A stretch of 35,118 bases of DNA from Micromonospora sp. KC723 (lineage in GTDB: Bacteria > Actinomycetota > Actinomycetes > Mycobacteriales > Micromonosporaceae). Location: NCBI RefSeq assembly GCF_004348595.1, contig NZ_SMKD01000056.1:1-35118 (forward strand), written 5' to 3'. Below the pieces are notes generated by a model. It was given only the letters and a program-made list of their open reading frames with translations, ran no database searches and was not told the DNA's origin. Numbering within the stretch: the first letter of the stretch is position 1; the number at the start of each line of letters is the position of its first letter. Both the position numbers and the translations under genes were made by a program. Shown in pieces: positions 16,137-24,931 of this stretch.

Positions 16137-16658
16137 GTGGATCGGATCGCCACCATCGGCTGCGGCGGCAGCGGTAAATCCACCGTCGCCCGCCAACTGG
16201 CGCAGATCCTCAACGTGCCACTGATCCACCTCGACGCGCTCTACTACGACGAGCACTGGATGCCACTCCCCCATGACGAGTTCGCCACCCAACAGGAGAA
16301 ACTGGTCACCGGCGATCGGTGGATCATCGAAGGCAACTACGCCAGCACACTGCCCATCCGGCTCGCCGCCGCCGACACCGTGATCTTCCTCGACCTACCC
16401 GCCGACGCATGCCTGTGGGGAATCGCCCAACGCCGCTGGCGCTACCGGGGCGGCCAGCACCACGCCGACGGCGTCTACGACCGGATCACCTGGAGCTTCA
16501 TCCGCTACATCCTCAGCTACCGACGCACCATGCGGCCCCGCGTCCATGACCTGCTCCATGAATACGGGCCACACGTCCAGCTGATCACTCTCACCAGCCG
16601 ACGCCACGCCAGCCGGTTCATCGACCGCGTACGACTGAACATGGAACCGGTGACCTAG
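16137..16658 (+). CDS. P-loop kinase-like protein (topology modulation/adenylate kinase-like)
   Basis: 173 residues from GTG 16137; an in-frame GTG at 16128 is the alternative, and GGAGG lies between them. Walker A is GCGGSGKSTVA at the very N-terminus. It is followed by PLIHLDALYYDEHW, WIIEGNYASTLPIRLAAAD, TVIFLDLPADACLWGIAQRR and LITLTSRRHASRFI. This is the pattern of small NTPases annotated as topology modulation protein or FlaR-like, probably nucleoside or nucleotide kinases of unknown substrate. It is divergent from the HTH/TPR regulator. Confidence 0.8.
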   Translation: MDRIATIGCGGSGKSTVARQLAQILNVPLIHLDALYYDEHWMPLPHDEFATQQEKLVTGDRWIIEGNYASTLPIRLAAADTVIFLDLPADACLWGIAQRRWRYRGGQHHADGVYDRITWSFIRYILSYRRTMRPRVHDLLHEYGPHVQLITLTSRRHASRFIDRVRLNMEPVT

Positions 16659-16762
16659 CCGGGAGGTCCATGGGGACCAAACGGAGTTAACGAACCGGGG
16701 CAGCTCCCTGCGCCCAACTCCCTGCGTGACGACGTCGAGCCCTACAACAACCTCACGCGACA

Positions 16763-17395
16763 TCAAGCGTGACGACGTCCGATGAGCGCAAGCTCAGTGA
16801 TCTTGGTCGCCGCCGGGAACCCGGCATACAGACGGCCTTGACCATCGTCGTCGACGAGCCGCGCCAGTTCCGCGACCAACTCGTCCTGAAGGCCAGCGGG
16901 GGTAGCCTCCCACGTGCCCTTGATCAAACCGAAATAGGTCTCATAGGTGTGAGAACCGCCGACGGCGGCGTTGTCGAAGACCGGGAAGATTCGGGGAAGC
17001 AAGAAGTGGCAGAACTTCGATGGGAACACCGGAGACCCATACTTGGTCGGCTTCAGCCGCGCGACCACCTCGGGAAACGCCCGTACCTGCTCCCAGGCGA
17101 CGCCCGTGATATCCAGGTCCTTCACCGGCGCGCATGCTTGGCGCCAGGCGCTGGCCAGCTCGTCTCGGTTGGCGGCCAGCCGACGGGTCACTTCGACTCC
17201 GGAGAGTGGTCGCAATGCCCCCCACTGGGTCAGCCGCCGAAGGAAATCCGGCCACCAGTCATCCCGAAAGTCTCCATTCGGGTTCTGGGCAGACAGCACC
17301 ACATAAGCACTGTTGTGAAAATCGTTCCGCCAGCGCGTCTTCGTCTGCCACCATCGGACACCGGCGGCAAACTCTCCCCTGTCGATCGGGTTCAC
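16763..17395 (-). CDS. Hypothetical protein, 210 aa
   Basis: Starts at GTG 17395 (NPIDRGEFAAGVRWWQTKTRW). Recognisable stretches are FHNSAYVVLSAQNPNGDFRDDWWPDFLRRL, PVFPSKFCHFLLPRIFPVFDN and YFGLIKGTWEAT, with many aromatic residues. Codon use is coding throughout. No membrane segments or known catalytic motif are seen and I do not recognise the family. It stands alone between the P-loop gene and tRNA-Lys, and is the last gene of the accessory part. Confidence 0.6.
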   Translation of the reverse strand: MNPIDRGEFAAGVRWWQTKTRWRNDFHNSAYVVLSAQNPNGDFRDDWWPDFLRRLTQWGALRPLSGVEVTRRLAANRDELASAWRQACAPVKDLDITGVAWEQVRAFPEVVARLKPTKYGSPVFPSKFCHFLLPRIFPVFDNAAVGGSHTYETYFGLIKGTWEATPAGLQDELVAELARLVDDDGQGRLYAGFPAATKITELALIGRRHA

Positions 17396-17553
17396 GCGCG
17401 CATCCTATGGCCGGACCGCAACCATCGATGCCAGGCGAACAGCGCTGGACCCGACCACCGACGTCCGCGTCGCGGCTTCGCGTTTCACCGATGCCGGCCG
17501 GTCCAACGGCTCCCGAGCACCCACCGAGCGACCACCCGCCACCGGCGTACGCG

Positions 17554-17595
17554 AAAAAGGCCCCGACCGGCAGAGAACTACCAGGTCAGGGCCTT
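17554..17595 (-). terminator. Terminator of tRNA-Lys
   Basis: On the minus strand AAGGCCCTGACC pairs with GGTCGGGGCCTT (one G-T type imperfection) around a 13-nt loop and is followed by a T-run (complement of 17554-17558). It starts 7 nt after the encoded CCA of tRNA-Lys: a textbook intrinsic terminator. Confidence 0.85.
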
Positions 17596-17604
17596 GCTCG
17601 TTGG

Positions 17605-17677
17605 TGCGCCGCCAGGGACTCGAACCCCGAACCCGCGGATTAAGAGTCCGCTGCTCTGCCAGTTGAGCTAGCGGCGC
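17605..17677 (-). tRNA. tRNA-Lys (anticodon CTT)
   Basis: Acceptor stem GCGCCGC/GCGGCGC, D arm GCTC/GAGC with GG in the loop, anticodon stem GCGGA/TCCGC with loop CTCTTAA (anticodon CTT), short variable region, T arm with GGTTCGAGTCC, discriminator A. CCA is encoded at 17604-17602. Its 3' end faces the accessory part of the window. Confidence 0.95.
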
Positions 17678-17695
17678 TCGTTGGCAACGGAGAGA

Positions 17696-17725
17696 AGATT
17701 ACACGGCGCCCGAGCGCTCTTCCAA
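17696..17725 (-). promoter_or_regulatory. tRNA-Lys promoter
   Basis: On the minus strand TTGGAA (17725-17720) and TAATCT (17701-17696) are spaced by 18 nt, a sigma-70-like pair; the -10 ends 18 nt before the tRNA 5' end. Confidence 0.55.
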
Positions 17726-17862
17726 ATCGGGTGCCCGACTCCCCTCTTCGGCTGAGCTTATCGGGCATACGCCGCAGAAGCACCACCGCACGGTCGGGCG
17801 GGGCCGAGGGGACGACGGTGATACGGCACCATGTCGCCAGGCACGCGAGAACTGAGGTGGGA

Positions 17863-19146
17863 ATGGGCAGGTTCACGCGGGTCGGGGCGAAGGTGGGCGC
17901 CCTGGCTCTGGTGGCGTCGTTGGCACTGACCGGGTGCGCCGACGCCGAGAAACAGGCCGAGTTCGTCGCCGGCAGCAGTGCCACCCCGGGCACGGGCACG
18001 GGTACGGGCACCGGAACGCCGGACCCGGCACAGCCGGGCGGGACGCCGTCACCCGTGGCCGAGAGCTTGGCGGTCGCGCCGCCCGACGGGTCGAAGAACA
18101 AACCGGTCAGTACGGAGATCAGCGCGACCATCCCCGGCGGCGGGAAGGTGTCCTCGGTCACTCTGACCTCGGCGGACGGCAAGCGGGTCGACGGAAAGAT
18201 GCGGGTGGACGGCTCCGCCTGGGTGCCGTCGGCACCCCTGAGGTACGGCACGCGCTACACGGTCACGGTGACCGGCACCGGGTCCGGTGGCGAGGCCCGG
18301 CAGGGCACCAGTTCGTTCACCACGATGGCGAAGCCGAAGTCCGTGATCAGCTCCGGCCTCTACCTGTTCGACGACCGGACGTACGGCGTCGGCATGCCGG
18401 TGGTCGTCGAGTTCCATCCTGGCATCCCGAAGAAGGATCGGGCAGCCGTACAGAAGCGCATGTTCGTCCGGACGGACCCGCCGCAGCCGGGCGCCTGGCA
18501 CTGGGTCTCCAACGGCACCCAGGCCTACTACCGGGCCCCGGAGTACTGGAAGCCGGGCACCACGCTGGACGTCCGGATCGCGCTAGCCGGTATCCCGCTG
18601 AGCAACGGCCGCTACGGCAACGTCGACCGGTCCGCCAAAGCCAAGATCGGCCGGGCCTTCGAGATGTCGGTCGACAACGCCACCAAGCAGATGACGGTCC
18701 GCCAGGACGGCCAGGTGATCAAGACCATCCCGGTCAGTCTGGGCAAGAAAGACACTCCGTCCTCCAGCGGCACCCTGGTGGTGATGGAGAAGAAGGAGAA
18801 GACCGTCTTCGACACCATGGACGAGCCGGACCCGGACAACCGCTACCGCACCGAGATCGACTTCGCGCAGCGGCTGACCTGGGGCGGCGAGTACATCCAC
18901 GCCGCACCCTGGTCCGAGGGGGTGCAGGGCCGGCGCAACGTCTCGCACGGCTGCGTGAACGTGTCCATGGCCATGGGCCGGTGGCTGTTCGACCAGACGA
19001 AGATCGGTGACCCGATCACCATCAAGGGAACCGAGCGGAGGCTCGCGCCGGGCAACGGCTGGACGGCCTGGAACCTGAGCTGGTCCGAGTTCGTCAAGGG
19101 CAGCGCCCTGCCGGTGCCGGAGGGCGGCTCCGGCCCGCTGATCTGA
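17863..19146 (+). CDS. L,D-transpeptidase lipoprotein (first of a tandem pair)
   Basis: 427 residues from ATG 17863 (GAGGTGGG just upstream). A signal peptide ends in the lipobox LTGC (Cys25), so the mature protein is anchored to the outer face of the membrane. A Gly/Thr linker follows, then two Ig-like domains (about residues 55-280) and a YkuD catalytic domain with SHGCVNVSM (Cys364) and a C-terminal extension. The architecture is that of actinobacterial LdtMt2-type enzymes, which make 3-3 cross-links between peptidoglycan stems via a Cys acyl intermediate. An upstream in-frame start at 17731 would bury the signal peptide, so it is rejected. Confidence 0.92.
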   Translation: MGRFTRVGAKVGALALVASLALTGCADAEKQAEFVAGSSATPGTGTGTGTGTPDPAQPGGTPSPVAESLAVAPPDGSKNKPVSTEISATIPGGGKVSSVTLTSADGKRVDGKMRVDGSAWVPSAPLRYGTRYTVTVTGTGSGGEARQGTSSFTTMAKPKSVISSGLYLFDDRTYGVGMPVVVEFHPGIPKKDRAAVQKRMFVRTDPPQPGAWHWVSNGTQAYYRAPEYWKPGTTLDVRIALAGIPLSNGRYGNVDRSAKAKIGRAFEMSVDNATKQMTVRQDGQVIKTIPVSLGKKDTPSSSGTLVVMEKKEKTVFDTMDEPDPDNRYRTEIDFAQRLTWGGEYIHAAPWSEGVQGRRNVSHGCVNVSMAMGRWLFDQTKIGDPITIKGTERRLAPGNGWTAWNLSWSEFVKGSALPVPEGGSGPLI

Positions 19147-19152
19147 ACCCGC

Positions 19153-19187
19153 GGGGGTGGGCCGGCGACCACCACCGGCCCACCCCC
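19153..19187. terminator. Hairpin after the first L,D-transpeptidase gene
   Basis: GGGGGTGGGCCGG (19153-19165) pairs perfectly with 19175-19187 around a 9-nt loop, 6 nt after the stop. There is no T-run. It separates the two transpeptidase genes into different transcripts. Confidence 0.75.
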
Positions 19188-19359
19188 GGACCGGCCAACC
19201 GGCCGCCGCGGAGACCAACGTCACGCGCCCATGCCCCGTATCCGCCGATGTCCACGGTTCTCCGTCGGCTTGTCGGCCCTCCGCACCGGCAACCGGCGGG
19301 CACCCGGGTGCGTCAGTGGGTAAGGATGGGGCACCGGGGATCACGACTGTGAGGACATC

Positions 19360-20655
19360 ATGCGAGCTACCCACGACCGGCTGACTCGGCGCGCCGGGCG
19401 GCGCCGCGCGCTCACGGCGGGGCTTCTCGCCGTCGCGCTCGCCTTCACCTCCGCCTGCACCGGCTCCGGCGGCGACAAGCCGTCACCCGGACAGAGCGCC
19501 AAGGAGAGCGCCCCCAAGGCCGCGGCCACCATCACCGAGCCGAAGGCTGACGCGACCGACGTCCCGGCCTCCACCGCCATCGCCTTCACCACGAAGGACG
19601 CCGAGCAGACCACCGTCGAGCTCAAGGACTCGGCCGGCACGGCCGTCAAGGGCACGCTCGCCGCCGACCGGCGGAGCTGGCTGCCCACCGGCGCGCTGGA
19701 GTACGGCGGGAAGTACACGGCGACGGTGACCGCGACCGGCGACGACGGCAGACCGGTCACCGCCACCAGCACGTTCACGGTGATGGCCAAGCCCGACAAG
19801 CAGGTCCGGATCACCAGCTTCCTCGGCGACGGCCAGGTCGTCGGCGTGGGCATGCCGCTGATCGTCCGCTTCGGTCGGGCCGTTCCGGAGGACTACCGCG
19901 ACGACGTCCAGCGCCGGATGAGTGTCACCGCCACCCCGGCGCAGGAGGGCATCTGGCACTGGGCCAGCCCCACCGAGGTCCGTTACCGCCCGAAGGAGTT
20001 CTGGCAGCCGGGCAGCACCGTGTCGTACCGGGTGCAGGCCGGCGGCCTGCCCATGGGGGACGGCTGGTACGGCCGCTCCGACCTGACGGTGGACATCAAG
20101 ATCGGCCCGTCGCTGGTCATGCGGGTGGACAACAAGACCAAGCGGATGACCGTCACCAAGGACGGGAAGGTCGTCAGGACCATCGCGGTGAGCCTGGGCA
20201 AGAAGAGCACCCCGTCGTCCAGCGGCACGATGGTGGTGATCGAGAAGCTACGCAAGACGGTGTTCGACACCCTGGAGGAGCTGGGCCCCGAGGAGGGCTA
20301 CCGGACGAAGATCGACTACGCGCAGCGGCTCACCTGGGGCGGCGAGTTCATCCACGCCGCGCCCTGGTCCGAGGGGGTCCAGGGTCGGCAGAACGTCTCG
20401 CACGGCTGCGTGAACGTCTCGATGGCCGACGGGGCGTGGTTGTTCGCCAACACCCGCATCGGTGACCCGATCACCGTCAAGGGCACCGAGCGCAGGCTCC
20501 AGAACGGCAACGGTTGGACCGACTGGAACATGAGCTGGGACGAGTACGTCAAGGGCAGCGCCCTGCCGTACGAGCCGCCCGCCGATCCGGACACCGGGGC
20601 CGGTGACGGGGCGAGCCCGGCGGCCGACACGGCGAGCGCCACGCCGACGCCCTGA
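19360..20655 (+). CDS. L,D-transpeptidase lipoprotein (second of a tandem pair)
   Basis: 431 residues from ATG 19360 with GAGGA upstream. It has an Arg-rich signal peptide with lipobox TSAC (Cys33), Ig-like domains (SWLPTGALEYGGKYTATVTATG; VGMPLIVRFGRAVPEDYRDDVQRR), a YkuD domain with SHGCVNVSM (Cys350), and an acidic/Ala/Pro tail after residue about 405. Long stretches of the catalytic half are identical to the first copy, so the pair arose by tandem duplication. The N-terminal Ig-like parts diverge much more. Expected role: 3-3 cross-linking of peptidoglycan at the cell envelope. Confidence 0.92.
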   Translation: MRATHDRLTRRAGRRRALTAGLLAVALAFTSACTGSGGDKPSPGQSAKESAPKAAATITEPKADATDVPASTAIAFTTKDAEQTTVELKDSAGTAVKGTLAADRRSWLPTGALEYGGKYTATVTATGDDGRPVTATSTFTVMAKPDKQVRITSFLGDGQVVGVGMPLIVRFGRAVPEDYRDDVQRRMSVTATPAQEGIWHWASPTEVRYRPKEFWQPGSTVSYRVQAGGLPMGDGWYGRSDLTVDIKIGPSLVMRVDNKTKRMTVTKDGKVVRTIAVSLGKKSTPSSSGTMVVIEKLRKTVFDTLEELGPEEGYRTKIDYAQRLTWGGEFIHAAPWSEGVQGRQNVSHGCVNVSMADGAWLFANTRIGDPITVKGTERRLQNGNGWTDWNMSWDEYVKGSALPYEPPADPDTGAGDGASPAADTASATPTP

Positions 20656-20663
20656 CCGCGCCA

Positions 20664-20692
20664 CGGAGCCCTCTGCCCCGCGGAGGGCTCCG
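20664..20692. terminator. Hairpin after the second L,D-transpeptidase gene
   Basis: CGGAGCCCTC (20664-20673) pairs with GAGGGCTCCG (20683-20692), loop 9 nt, 8 nt after the stop codon. Confidence 0.7.
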
Positions 20693-20778
20693 ACCGGCGT
20701 CGGCGCGCCACTGGGCGGTCTCCGTGCGGCGAGGGCTCGTGCGGCTCCGAATGGCGGCGTGTCACGGCCGATGGCACG

Positions 20779-20812
20779 ACGAAGGCCCCCTCCGCGTGGA
20801 GGGGGCCTTCGT
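20779..20812 (-). terminator. Terminator of tRNA-His
   Basis: A perfect 15-bp stem (20779-20793 with 20798-20812) with a GCGT tetraloop lies 3 nt beyond the encoded CCA of tRNA-His. Confidence 0.8.
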
Positions 20813-20818
20813 GCTTGG

Positions 20819-20891
20819 GGTGACTGATGGGAATTGAACCCACGACAACCGGGACCACAACCCGGTGCTCTGCCAACTGAGCTACAGCCAC
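20819..20891 (-). tRNA. tRNA-His (anticodon GTG)
   Basis: Acceptor stem GTGGCTG/CAGTCAC, anticodon stem CCGGG/CCCGG with loop TTGTGGT (anticodon GTG), T arm with GGTTCAATTCC. The discriminator is C and a G is encoded at the -1 position (20892), both tRNA-His hallmarks. CCA is encoded at 20818-20816. An AT-rich TATTAT -10-like element lies at 20936-20931. Confidence 0.95.
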
Positions 20892-20999
20892 CATGCCTTC
20901 CGCTCCGATCGCCCGGGCGGGTGCGGACTAATAATAGCCACACCGCGGCCGGCCCCGTCCAGCGGGTTCGGCACCGCGCCGGGATCGGGTGCCGCCTGC

Positions 21000-21590
21000 C
21001 TACAGCTCGGCGGCGATCGCCTTCGCGGTGTCCACGTCGGGGCCGGGCAGCGGCACGAAGATGGTGCGCCGGTAGTACTCCAGTTCGCGGATGCTCTCCC
21101 GGATGTCGGCCAGCGCCCGGTGGGCCAGGCCCTTCTGCGGCTGCCCGAAGTACACCCGGGGGTACCAGCGCCGGCACAGCTCCTTGATCGAGGAGACGTC
21201 GATCATGCGGTAGTGCAGGTGGGCGTCGAGGCGGGGCATGTCCCGGGCGAGGAAGCCGCGGTCGGTGGCGATCGAGTTGCCGCAGAGCGGGGCGGAACGC
21301 GGATCCTTGACGTGGCGGGTGACGTACTCCAGCACCATGTCCTCGGCCTCGGCGAGGGTGACCGTCGAGCGGCGGACCTCCTCGGTGAGCCCGGACTTGC
21401 CGTGCATCGTCCGGACGATCTCGGGCATCGCCTCCAGCGCCGCCTCGTCGGCGCGGATGACCACGTCGACTCCCTCGCCGAGCACGTTCAGGTCGGCATC
21501 GGTGACGAGGGCGGCGACCTCGATCAGCGCGTCCTTGCCGAGATCCAGCCCGGTCATCTCACAGTCGATCCAGACGAGTTGGTCAGCCAC
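21000..21590 (-). CDS. orn: Oligoribonuclease
   Basis: 196 residues from GTG 21590. The DEDDh exonuclease residues are visible: Asp and Glu in [12 protein letters not shown], Asp in [18 protein letters not shown], and His/Asp in [13 protein letters not shown]. The enzyme degrades 2-5 nt RNA fragments to mononucleotides in the cytoplasm, the last step of mRNA decay, and hydrolyses pGpG. Length is normal. The open frame runs upstream to 22049, but that part lies opposite the divergent mannosyltransferase and is non-coding. The gene next to tRNA-His is a common actinobacterial arrangement. Confidence 0.95.
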   Translation of the reverse strand: MADQLVWIDCEMTGLDLGKDALIEVAALVTDADLNVLGEGVDVVIRADEAALEAMPEIVRTMHGKSGLTEEVRRSTVTLAEAEDMVLEYVTRHVKDPRSAPLCGNSIATDRGFLARDMPRLDAHLHYRMIDVSSIKELCRRWYPRVYFGQPQKGLAHRALADIRESIRELEYYRRTIFVPLPGPDVDTAKAIAAEL

Positions 21591-21653
21591 GGGGCACAGA
21601 CTAGTCGCCGCCCGGGTGCTCGCGCCTCGGCACCGTCGGCGGGGGGAGACCGC

Positions 21654-21659
21654 TAGGGT
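21654..21659 (+). promoter_or_regulatory. -10 element of a leaderless promoter (GT87 gene)
   Basis: TAGGGT lies 6 nt before the GTG start, so transcription should begin at or next to the start codon. Confidence 0.5.
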
Positions 21660-21665
21660 TTCCCC

Positions 21666-22910
21666 GTGCCAGCCGAATCCGTCGCTCCACCTGCCGTCAC
21701 CACCGACGAGCAGCGGGGCCGTACGGTCCGTCGGGTCGTCACGGTGCTGGCGCTCGCGGCCGTCCTGCCGGCGCTCTATGCGCCGGGCCTGAGCCACGAC
21801 TTCCTCGACCTCAAGATCTACATGAGGGCGGTGGACTGGTGGCGGGCCGGCAACCCCCTCTACGACTACGTGCAGCCGGACCGGGTGCAGGGCGAGCTCT
21901 ACTTCACCTACCCGCCGTTCAGCGCGCTGCTGCTCTGGCCGTTCGGCCTGTTGCGCCTCGGCGCCGTGGTGACGGTCTTCACGGCGCTCACCGCGTTCGG
22001 CGTGGTCGTCACGACCCGCTGGCTGGTCGCCCCGGTGGCCGCCCGGCACGGGCTGCCCCGGGTGTTCTCACTCGTCGTGGCGGTGCTGCTGGTCTTCGCG
22101 GTGGAGAGCACCCGGGAGACGATCACCTTCGGCCAGATCAACATGCTGCTGGTGGTGCTGGTCCTGGCCGACCTGCTCTTCGCCGTACCGCAGGCGCGGC
22201 GCTGGGCCGGGGTGGGCGTCGGCCTGGCCACCGCGCTCAAGCTCTTCCCGGGCATCTTCATCGTCTACCTGCTGGTGACCCGGCGGTGGCGGGCGGCGGC
22301 CGTGGCGAGCCTGACGGCCGTGGTGGCGACACTGCTGGCGGCGGCGGTGGCGCCCCGCGACTCCTGGCGCTTCTGGACCCACGAGCTGTGGGCGACCAAC
22401 CGGGTCGGCCGCACCGACTACACCGGCAACCAGTCGTTGTTCGGGCTGTTGAGCCGGATCGACGCGCCGGCCGCGCCGAACCGGCTGCTGTGGCTGGCGC
22501 TGGTCGCGGTGGTGCTCGGGTACGGACTGCGACGGGCGGCCCAGGCCGCGCGCGCCGGTGACGAGCTGACCGGACTGACCCTCACCGGCCTGGTCGGCGC
22601 CCTGATCAGCCCGATCACCTGGACCCACCACATCTACTGGTTCATCCCGGCCGTGGTGGTGCTGGTGGACACGGCGCTGGACGCCGACATCGGCAGCGCC
22701 GAGGGGATCCGAAGACGACGCACGTTCCTGGCGGGCGCGGTCGGCACCTCGGCGTTGATCGTCTACGGCGTGGTGTCCTTCCAGGACTGGGGGGTGGCCC
22801 CGGCGCGTACCGACACGCCGTGGGAGTTCGTGTTGCGCAACGAGTACGTGCTGCTGGCCCTGGTGCTGTTGGTGGTCCTGCCGGTGCGCCGGGTTCCACC
22901 ACGCGAATAA
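21666..22910 (+). CDS. GT87-family polyprenyl-phosphate mannosyltransferase
   Basis: 414 residues from GTG 21666. About ten membrane segments are visible; the first external loop has [23 protein letters not shown] with the conserved Asp and the [16 protein letters not shown] motif, followed by [47 protein letters not shown] and [12 protein letters not shown]. This is the DUF2029/GT87 pattern of mycobacterial PimE-like enzymes, which transfer alpha-1,2-mannose from polyprenyl-phosphate-mannose to lipoglycans. Acceptor is unknown here. Divergent from orn, with a leaderless promoter. Confidence 0.88.
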   Translation: MPAESVAPPAVTTDEQRGRTVRRVVTVLALAAVLPALYAPGLSHDFLDLKIYMRAVDWWRAGNPLYDYVQPDRVQGELYFTYPPFSALLLWPFGLLRLGAVVTVFTALTAFGVVVTTRWLVAPVAARHGLPRVFSLVVAVLLVFAVESTRETITFGQINMLLVVLVLADLLFAVPQARRWAGVGVGLATALKLFPGIFIVYLLVTRRWRAAAVASLTAVVATLLAAAVAPRDSWRFWTHELWATNRVGRTDYTGNQSLFGLLSRIDAPAAPNRLLWLALVAVVLGYGLRRAAQAARAGDELTGLTLTGLVGALISPITWTHHIYWFIPAVVVLVDTALDADIGSAEGIRRRRTFLAGAVGTSALIVYGVVSFQDWGVAPARTDTPWEFVLRNEYVLLALVLLVVLPVRRVPPRE

Positions 22911-22988
22911 ATCGCACCAATTGGACAGATGTTTCCACGAGCGACCTTCGCCGCTAATCTGATGACATCGGCACCGATCCCCCGGTGA

Positions 22989-23032
22989 GGGCGGCCCTCC
23001 GCGTCGGCAGCGCGGCGGGCCGCCCGTGTTTT
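22989..23032 (+). terminator. Intrinsic terminator after the GT87 gene
   Basis: GGGCGGCCC (22989-22997) pairs with GGGCCGCCC (23017-23025) over a 19-nt loop, followed by GTGTTTT. It lies between two convergent genes. Confidence 0.6.
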
Positions 23033-23101
23033 CGGCGCCAACCGTTGTGGCGGAGACCGATGTCGCGTGCGAACCCGACCACCACCGCCGGCGCGGACGG
23101 C

Positions 23102-24022
23102 TCAGCCGCGGTCCGTCGCCCCCGGAGTGCCCCCGGACCGCTCCGGCGGCCAGGGCGGCAGGTCGGCGAGGGTGGCCGGACGCCGCGCCGGGCCCGCCCC
23201 GATCGCCGGCCGGGCCCCGTCCGCCGTGCCGATGCCCACCAACTCCCGCTCGGGCTCGGGCCTACGCGGAGCGCCCAGCCCGCTGAGCGAGCTGACCCCC
23301 AACCGGCCGGCCAGCACCGGCACCTGGTCGGGTTCCACCACGAACACCACCTCACGTGGTCGCGGCGGACGCAGCAGCACCGGCATCGCCAGACCGACCA
23401 GGACCAGCCCGCCGGCGAGCAGCCCCCAAGCCACCGGCCGGAACCAGTCGACCCGCAACTCGGCACGCACGTCCACGGCCAGGTCCGCGGCACCGTCCGG
23501 ACGCATCACCACCAGGCTCAGCCGCCGGCCGGCCCACTCGGCGGGGCTCCACTCGACCGCGCCGACGCCCTCGCGTACCCAGAAACGGGCCTCGCGCGGG
23601 GCAGCCGGGACCACGCCGCCGGGCCTGGCGGTGGGCGCGGACGCCGCGTCGGTCAGCCGGACCGGCAACGGACCTCGGGCCAGCGCGACCCGGTCCACCG
23701 TGGCGTGCGGGACCGGTTCGAGCCAGCGCCGCACCTCCTCGGCCGGGGCCAGGCCGGCGAAGGCGGGACCGTCGGCCGTCCGGGCGGTCAACCGCAGCCG
23801 GGACGGGCCGACCCGGGCAAACGGCGCCTCCGTGCGCAGCAACGCGTCGACGTCCGCCACCAGCACCGCGCGGCCGGTGGTGCGCAGCGGCTCGAACCGG
23901 GCGGTGAAGGCCCCGTCTGCCGCCGCCCGGCCGGCGACGGCAGTGAGCCCGACACCGGCCAGCAGGACCGGAATTCCGAGAACCAGCAACAGCATTCCGG
24001 CGAACGCCCGCACGAACCGCAT
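23102..24022 (-). CDS. Membrane protein of unknown function, 306 aa
   Basis: ATG 24022; membrane segment at residues about 5-30 (GMLLLVLGIPVLLAGVGLTAVAG), an external domain of about 160 residues (including VGPSRLRLTARTADGPAFAG, VDRVALARGPLPVRLTD, FWVREGVGAVEWSPAEWAGRRLSLVVM), a second segment (WGLLAGGLVLVGLAMPVLL) and a cytoplasmic tail rich in Arg/Pro/Gly. I recognise the type (a two-span actinobacterial protein with a beta-rich outer domain) but not a function. It is not obviously tied to the copper genes upstream; the gap to the YcnI gene is 141 nt. Confidence 0.65.
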   Translation of the reverse strand: MRFVRAFAGMLLLVLGIPVLLAGVGLTAVAGRAAADGAFTARFEPLRTTGRAVLVADVDALLRTEAPFARVGPSRLRLTARTADGPAFAGLAPAEEVRRWLEPVPHATVDRVALARGPLPVRLTDAASAPTARPGGVVPAAPREARFWVREGVGAVEWSPAEWAGRRLSLVVMRPDGAADLAVDVRAELRVDWFRPVAWGLLAGGLVLVGLAMPVLLRPPRPREVVFVVEPDQVPVLAGRLGVSSLSGLGAPRRPEPERELVGIGTADGARPAIGAGPARRPATLADLPPWPPERSGGTPGATDRG

Positions 24023-24163
24023 CCGTTCCGTCTCCTTCGGTGACCGGGTACCCGGCCGACCTTACCGACGGCACCGCCTTGATCTGCGGATATCGGCAGG
24101 TCCGAGGGGATACGACGACCGGCCCGCCGGACGGATCCGACGGGCCGGCGCGGGTGCCGCGAC

Positions 24164-24913
24164 TCAGACGGCGGGCTTCTCCGGGGAGCCGGCAGCCGGC
24201 TGCCGCCGGGTACGGGCGAACGCCAGCCCGCCGAGGACCAGGCCGGCGAGCCCGGCCACCAGGCCGGCGACCCCCAGGCCGGTCGCCGCACCGGCGGAGT
24301 CGTCATCGTCGTCGTCCGCCTCGACGGTGGCGGCCGGGGCGCCCGCCGCCGCCGACGGCGACGCCGAGGCGGCGGTCAGGGTCAGCACCGGCGCCGGGTT
24401 CTCCGGCTCCTGCGCGCCCGCGACCGGCTCCTCGATCCACCGCTGCACGTTGCCGTCGGTGTACGACTGGAGCACCTTGAAGACCATCCGGTCGACCTGG
24501 GGCAGCGGCCCCATCGAGACCGGGAACTCCTGGAACTGCCCCGGCTTGACCGCCGCGTCGCCGGTGGCCGTCCAGGTCAGCTTCGCCACCGCCTCGGTGA
24601 TCTGGCTGCCGTGCACCTCGATCGGCGGGTCGACCCTGCGCTTCTCCACCGCGACCGTCCACCCCGGCACGGGCATCGTCGACACCGAGCCGACCGGGGC
24701 GTTCTCCGGCAGCACCACCTCCAGCTTGTTGGTCGAGGCGGTGTCGCTCTCGTTCGGCACCCGGAAGGCGAACCGGCCGTAGCCGCCCTGGGTGGCCTCC
24801 TTCGGGTTGACCGTGACGTGCGCCGAGGCGGGCCCGGCGAAGCCGAGCACCGCCGTGGCGGCGGCGGTGAGCGCGAGAGCGGCGGCGGTTGCGGTACGCC
24901 GGAAACGGATCAT
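24164..24913 (-). CDS. YcnI-type (DUF1775) copper-associated membrane protein
   Basis: 249 residues. A signal peptide ends GPASA, so the mature protein begins HVTVNPKEATQGGYGRFAFRVPNE. The domain continues VVLPENAPVGSVSTMPVPGWTVAVEK and VKPGQFQEFPVSMGPLP, all typical for DUF1775. Then come a low-complexity Ala/acidic stretch with six consecutive Asp and a C-terminal membrane anchor (LGVAGLVAGLAGLVLGGLAFART). In characterised YcnI the N-terminal His and a conserved Trp form a Cu(II) site; both are present. The gene starts 18 nt after the CopC/CopD stop, so they form one operon. Confidence 0.9.
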   Translation of the reverse strand: MIRFRRTATAAALALTAAATAVLGFAGPASAHVTVNPKEATQGGYGRFAFRVPNESDTASTNKLEVVLPENAPVGSVSTMPVPGWTVAVEKRRVDPPIEVHGSQITEAVAKLTWTATGDAAVKPGQFQEFPVSMGPLPQVDRMVFKVLQSYTDGNVQRWIEEPVAGAQEPENPAPVLTLTAASASPSAAAGAPAATVEADDDDDDSAGAATGLGVAGLVAGLAGLVLGGLAFARTRRQPAAGSPEKPAV

Positions 24914-24931
24914 CTGGTGAGAGCCTTTCGT

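Noticed and set aside
21591..22049. Upstream extension of the oligoribonuclease frame
   Set aside because: It lies antisense to the GT87 gene and the known oligoribonuclease N-terminus begins at GTG 21590.
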